From an uncultured Selenomonadales bacterium (GTDB taxonomy: Bacteria > Bacillota > Negativicutes > Selenomonadales > Selenomonadaceae): DNA of 64,000 nt. The translations under genes were made by a program, and so were the position numbers. The notes beneath the pieces are model-generated. The model made no database searches, was not told the DNA's origin, and saw only the letters and a program-made list of their open reading frames with translations. This document shows, in pieces, positions 60,993-64,000 of this stretch (its first letter is position 1; each line of letters opens with the position of its first letter). The stretch is taken from NCBI GenBank assembly GCA_937901445.1, contig CALDHY010000042.1, positions 11,911 through 75,910 on the forward strand. The letters are read 5' to 3'.

Positions 60993-61442
60993 TCAATCGC
61001 TCATAAAGTGTAGCGTTTGAGTTGCATCGTCAATGTAGGCAAGTGAACGGCGGTAAATCTTGCCTTCAATAAAAGGATTATCGCAACTTGCCACGCTGAT
61101 TATAACTGTAGCCGGTTTATTTTCCGGAAGTGTAATTTTGGCGTTGCCGTCCGTTGCGGCGATAATTTGGTAATTGGTTGCATAATTAATTTGTATCGTT
61201 ATTTCATTAAGAAAATCAGAATGCAAGGTATAGTTGCCGTCTATTTCCAAATTTTTTTGAAGTTTTGCTTTAGTTTCAATTAATGCACTGTCAGCGGCGT
61301 TTTGTAATTCGTGTTCAGCTCTTGAAATAAAAACTCCGTGCGAATAATTCGCCTCGAACTCATGGACGCCTTTAATTGAAATTGCGGCAACCAACAATAA
61401 ACAAAGTCCAATAATCGTAAAAAAGCCGCGCTCATTCTGCAT
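60993..61442 (-). CDS. Prepilin-like protein 4
   Basis: 149 residues from ATG at 61442 (GGGGAAG upstream), overlapping the previous gene. The N-terminus NERGFFTIIGLCLLLVAAIS is a short leader with G before F and a hydrophobic helix, as in type IV pilin/pseudopilin precursors; the Glu at +5 is replaced by Ile. The periplasmic part has EHELQNAADSALIETKAKL, like PilX-type minor pilins. Last of four such genes. Confidence 0.75.
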   Translation of the reverse strand: MQNERGFFTIIGLCLLLVAAISIKGVHEFEANYSHGVFISRAEHELQNAADSALIETKAKLQKNLEIDGNYTLHSDFLNEITIQINYATNYQIIAATDGNAKITLPENKPATVIISVASCDNPFIEGKIYRRSLAYIDDATQTLHFMSD

Positions 61443-61992
61443 AAATATCTTCCCCATAAGCGGGCATATAAACCGCCGTCTTGAATTTAACTTTTTGTTC
61501 GGTAACTACACTTTGCATTTCAAGTGTAATGAATAAAATTTTATCTTCTATTTCAAAATCAAGTTGTTTTACAAAAGTTTTGCCATATGAATTATCGCCG
61601 GTAATCGAATTGACAAGCGGACCGTTTTCAAGCCTTTCAGCATAAACGCAAAAAAAATTATTCGGCGAAGATACAGTATAGCGGCGTTGAGTAAAAACAT
61701 CGTAGAAAGTTTGGTCTTTTTTTTGGATTGTGTGATAAACGAGAATTATTTCCTCAATATTTTGGGATACGTGATTTATTTTTACGGAATAAGCCGCCCG
61801 CGCATCTTCGGTGATTTTGTCTATAACATACTGCGCCTCTGTTTCCAAAACATAATCTGCAACTTGTTCACGCGCAATTTTCGCCGTGTACAATGTCAAA
61901 GTTCCAAGAGCGTACAGCAGCAAAATTAACAGCGGCAACGCCATTACAAATTCTAAAAATATAAAGCCGCGCTGATTTCTTATAATTTTCAT
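61432..61992 (-). CDS. Prepilin-like protein 3
   Basis: 186 residues. NQRGFIFLEFVMALPLLILLLYAL at the start (split here for length: NQRGFIFLEFVM, ALPLLILLLYAL) is a class III-like signal with Glu at +5 after G. The periplasmic part includes YVIDKITEDARAAYSVKI, like PilW-type minor pilins. AAAGAAAG upstream. Tightly linked to neighbours. Confidence 0.75.
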   Translation of the reverse strand: MKIIRNQRGFIFLEFVMALPLLILLLYALGTLTLYTAKIAREQVADYVLETEAQYVIDKITEDARAAYSVKINHVSQNIEEIILVYHTIQKKDQTFYDVFTQRRYTVSSPNNFFCVYAERLENGPLVNSITGDNSYGKTFVKQLDFEIEDKILFITLEMQSVVTEQKVKFKTAVYMPAYGEDIYAE

Positions 61993-62001
61993 AGACTTTC
62001 T

Positions 62002-62367
62002 TTAATCGTTATTTTTTGTTAAAATAATTTTCGTTGATTCAAGAGTTTCAGTTTTGCCGTTGACAGTCCATTCAACTTTGACAGTATATTTATTGCCGTC
62101 TTCAGGAATTGGAAAAACTTTAAATTTAACCGGCTCGGAATTTTCTTTAACGCCGTTATAACTTTTTAAATCTTCATCCGGTATATTAATATTTGCGCCG
62201 CTCTCCAAAATTGCAAATTGTTCATTGGCTAAATTTATTGCCGTAAGATAAAGCGTGGAATTTCTTTGCTGAACTTTTGCATTGGCATTTAAAAGTATCT
62301 GCGCCATAATTGCAACGATTATCGTTAAAAAAACCGCACTCAAAAACATAAAGCCGCGTTGATTCAT
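62002..62367 (-). CDS. Prepilin-like protein 2
   Basis: 121 residues. NQRGFMFLSAVFLTIIVAI leader and helix; the +5 residue is Ser in place of Glu. Start overlaps the stop of the preceding gene (ATGA). Similar to PilV/GspI-type minor pilins in size (ANEQFAILESGANINIPDED). Confidence 0.72.
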   Translation of the reverse strand: MNQRGFMFLSAVFLTIIVAIMAQILLNANAKVQQRNSTLYLTAINLANEQFAILESGANINIPDEDLKSYNGVKENSEPVKFKVFPIPEDGNKYTVKVEWTVNGKTETLESTKIILTKNND

Positions 62368-62876
62368 TTATGTATACCACGAATACGCCCGACGGTGTCA
62401 AGACGAATTTCAGCTTTGTCGCCGAATTTTGAATTTAAAGTAATTGTTCTATGTTCACTAAAAACATAGCAATTAATTTTTAGCGGCGTACCATATTCAC
62501 CGCTCATATTAAGGCTAAGATTTATTTCATTTGACAGATTGTGGCGATAATACGGCAGCCCTGTTACAGCCGGGCGCATAATTTGATAGCGATTTCTCGC
62601 AGAAACATTGCTGTAATTTTTGCTGTAAATCCAAAACTCGACCGGATTATAGGTTTTTTCAAGCTGAAAAATTCCGCCGTTGACGCTTGAAGATTTGCCT
62701 ATTGAACGCGCAAAATTTAAATCGCTGTACAAATGTTTCAGCTCGTAGTCAAGGCAAACTTTATCAAGGATACGCGCCATTTTCGGCACGGCAACGGTTG
62801 AAAGAATTGTAATAATTGCGGCAACCAAAAGAATTTCCAAAGTTGCAAAGCCGCGTTGATTTTTCAGGTTATTCAT
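62364..62876 (-). CDS. Prepilin-like protein 1 (GspH/FimT type)
   Basis: 170 residues. KNQRGFATLEILLVAAIITIL is a full type IV prepilin signal with G before F and Glu at +5. The following domain (YELKHLYSDLNFARSIGKSS) fits GspH/FimT pseudopilins. First gene of four; together they look like the minor-pilin set of a type IV pilus or type II secretion machine, but no ATPase, platform or peptidase gene is in the window. No ribosome site: probably leaderless. Confidence 0.85.
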   Translation of the reverse strand: MNNLKNQRGFATLEILLVAAIITILSTVAVPKMARILDKVCLDYELKHLYSDLNFARSIGKSSSVNGGIFQLEKTYNPVEFWIYSKNYSNVSARNRYQIMRPAVTGLPYYRHNLSNEINLSLNMSGEYGTPLKINCYVFSEHRTITLNSKFGDKAEIRLDTVGRIRGIHK

Positions 62877-62885
62877 AGCGGTTGA

Positions 62886-62894
62886 AGTATATCA
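62886..62894 (-). promoter_or_regulatory. Promoter of the prepilin-like operon
   Basis: Extended -10 TGATATACT with TATACT at 62891-62886, TTTACT 17 nt further upstream as a weak -35. Only 9 nt lie between the -10 hexamer and the ATG, the same as for engB. Confidence 0.6.
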
Positions 62895-62927
62895 GAAAAA
62901 ATTCATAAAGTAAAGGAGGCAAACGCC

Positions 62928-64000
62928 GTGAAAATAATTGTGGCGATTGACAGTTTCAAAGGCAGTTTAACAAGTTTGGAGGCAGGGCGCGCCGCTGAAA
63001 TTGGAATTAAAAACGCCGCGCCGAATGCTGAAATAAAAATTTATCCATTGGCGGACGGCGGCGAAGGTACTTGTAAAACTTTGACTGAAGGACTCGGCGG
63101 CAAAATGAAAACCGTTAAAGTTACAGGCGCGCTCGGTAAAAGATTGAACGTCGAAATTGGCGAAATTGGAGACTTGGCGATAATTGAAATGGCGGCGGCG
63201 GCAGGGCTTGCACTTGTTCCAAAAGATTTAAGAAACCCCATGCGCACTACAACTTTTGGCGTCGGCGAAATGATTTTAAATGCAATAAAAGACGGTTGCA
63301 AAAATTTTATAATTGGAATTGGCGGCAGTGCAACGAATGACTGCGGGCTGGGAATGTTGACGGCGTTGGGATTTAATTTCGGCAGTGGAATTTTCGGGCG
63401 GGATTTGCGCGCCGTTACAAAAATTGAAACTGACAAAGTACCGGCAGTAATTTTCGACTGCAAATTTAGAATTGCTTGTGACGTGAAAAACCCGCTTACC
63501 GGCGAAAACGGCTGCTCGGCTGTCTACGCTCCGCAAAAAGGCGCGGATGAAAAAACTGTTGCGCAAATGGACGGCTGGATTAAAAATTTTGCTGAACTTG
63601 CCGCCAAAACTTTTAACATTGAAAATAAATCAGTCGAAGGCGACGGCGCGGCGGGCGGCTTAGGTTTTGCCTTCAGAACTTTTTTAAAGGGCGAACTTGT
63701 ACCGGGCGTCGATTTAATTTTGGACGCGCTGAAAATTTCTGACGATTTAAAAGACGCTGATATTTTGATAACCGGTGAAGGCGCGATTGACAGTCAAACG
63801 TTGCAGGGAAAAGCTCCGGCGGGCGTGGCAAAACTTGCCAAAAGTTTAAATCCCAAAATAAAAGTCATAGCGATAGGCGGCGGCGTTCAAAATGTTACAA
63901 GCGCGGAAATTGACGCGGTATTTTCAATCCTGCGCGAGCCAATGACATTAGAGGCGGCAATGGAAAAATTAACGGCGCAAAAAAATATTTCGGCAACCGT
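62928..64000 (+). CDS. glxK: Glycerate 2-kinase, C-terminus cut by window edge
   Basis: About 357 of about 375-380 residues are visible. GTG at 62928 with AAAGGAGG. GlxK/GarK family: VAIDSFKGSLTSLEAG near the start, PLADGGEGT near 43-51, IGIGGSATNDCGLGMLTALG near 125-144 (split), and DILITGEGAIDSQTLQGKAP near 280-300 (split). It phosphorylates glycerate with ATP, feeding glycolysis; the hydroxyacid dehydrogenase at 39.4-40.3 kb could supply glycerate. Divergent from the prepilin-like operon. Confidence 0.95.
   Translation, partial: MKIIVAIDSFKGSLTSLEAGRAAEIGIKNAAPNAEIKIYPLADGGEGTCKTLTEGLGGKMKTVKVTGALGKRLNVEIGEIGDLAIIEMAAAAGLALVPKDLRNPMRTTTFGVGEMILNAIKDGCKNFIIGIGGSATNDCGLGMLTALGFNFGSGIFGRDLRAVTKIETDKVPAVIFDCKFRIACDVKNPLTGENGCSAVYAPQKGADEKTVAQMDGWIKNFAELAAKTFNIENKSVEGDGAAGGLGFAFRTFLKGELVPGVDLILDALKISDDLKDADILITGEGAIDSQTLQGKAPAGVAKLAKSLNPKIKVIAIGGGVQNVTSAEIDAVFSILREPMTLEAAMEKLTAQKNISAT

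Overview
The window reads as a chromosomal segment of an AT-rich anaerobic bacterium, most likely a diderm Firmicute of the Negativicutes (Selenomonas/Veillonella type). That is an inference from the mix of a Gram-positive T-box riboswitch and Firmicute-type tRNA-synthetase genes, many TTG starts with strong GGAGG ribosome sites, a two-subunit class I fumarase next to a fumarate reductase with a di-heme type cytochrome b subunit, HypB and a hydrogenase protease, siroheme decarboxylase genes and prepilin-like genes. No rRNA, tRNA, CRISPR array, complete insertion sequence or prophage was seen.

Layout. 1-3.6 kb: end of a PAS histidine kinase gene and leuS. 3.6-15.5 kb (mostly minus strand): tryptophan genes trpE, trpG, trpD, trpC, trpF, (GNAT), trpB, trpA, then folC, headed by a Trp T-box leader at 15.1-15.5 kb. 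The set is interrupted by a plus-strand three-gene RiPP cassette (precursor, PqqD-like RRE, radical SAM enzyme) at 11.4-13.0 kb and by a TetR/aldo-keto reductase pair at 5.6-7.3 kb. 15.5-17.8 kb: a patch of small immunity-like genes and toxin C-terminal remnants. 17.8-29.5 kb: valS, a lipoprotein, a 6-phospho-beta-glucosidase, an MFS transporter, ahbB/ahbA, engB, a hypothetical gene, dxr and a lipoprotein. 29.5-38.8 kb: an FAD oxidoreductase, rtcB, mnmA, then signalling genes (small MCP-like protein, REC-GGDEF, HPt, hybrid kinase). 38.9-47.7 kb: mscL with a zinc ribbon, a 3-hydroxyacid dehydrogenase, a PRC-barrel protein with an 18-bp coding repeat, hydrogenase maturation genes enclosing a MntA/HepT pair, cstA, a truncated MmeI-like methyltransferase and a low-molecular-weight phosphatase. 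47.8-53.9 kb: fumarase alpha/beta and frdC-frdA-TPR-frdB, a fumarate respiration operon. 54-64 kb: an MFS gene, a 1076-residue J-like/zinc-ribbon protein, a lidless Hsp70, a GrpE-like protein, four prepilin-like genes and the start of glycerate kinase.

Three things stand out. First, a family of 7-bp tandem repeats (unit TARGGNN on the sense strand) starts at the stop codon of one gene and ends near the ribosome site of the next, at eight co-directional junctions; the 7-bp period puts a stop codon in each reading frame every 21 nt. Second, the RiPP cassette has a consensus promoter, a YxxPxV leader motif and a radical SAM gene whose only plausible start is ATA. Third, a specialised Hsp70 locus has its own GrpE-like partner and a giant J-like protein without HPD. 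There are also several families of dispersed palindromic repeats and two partial gene duplications.
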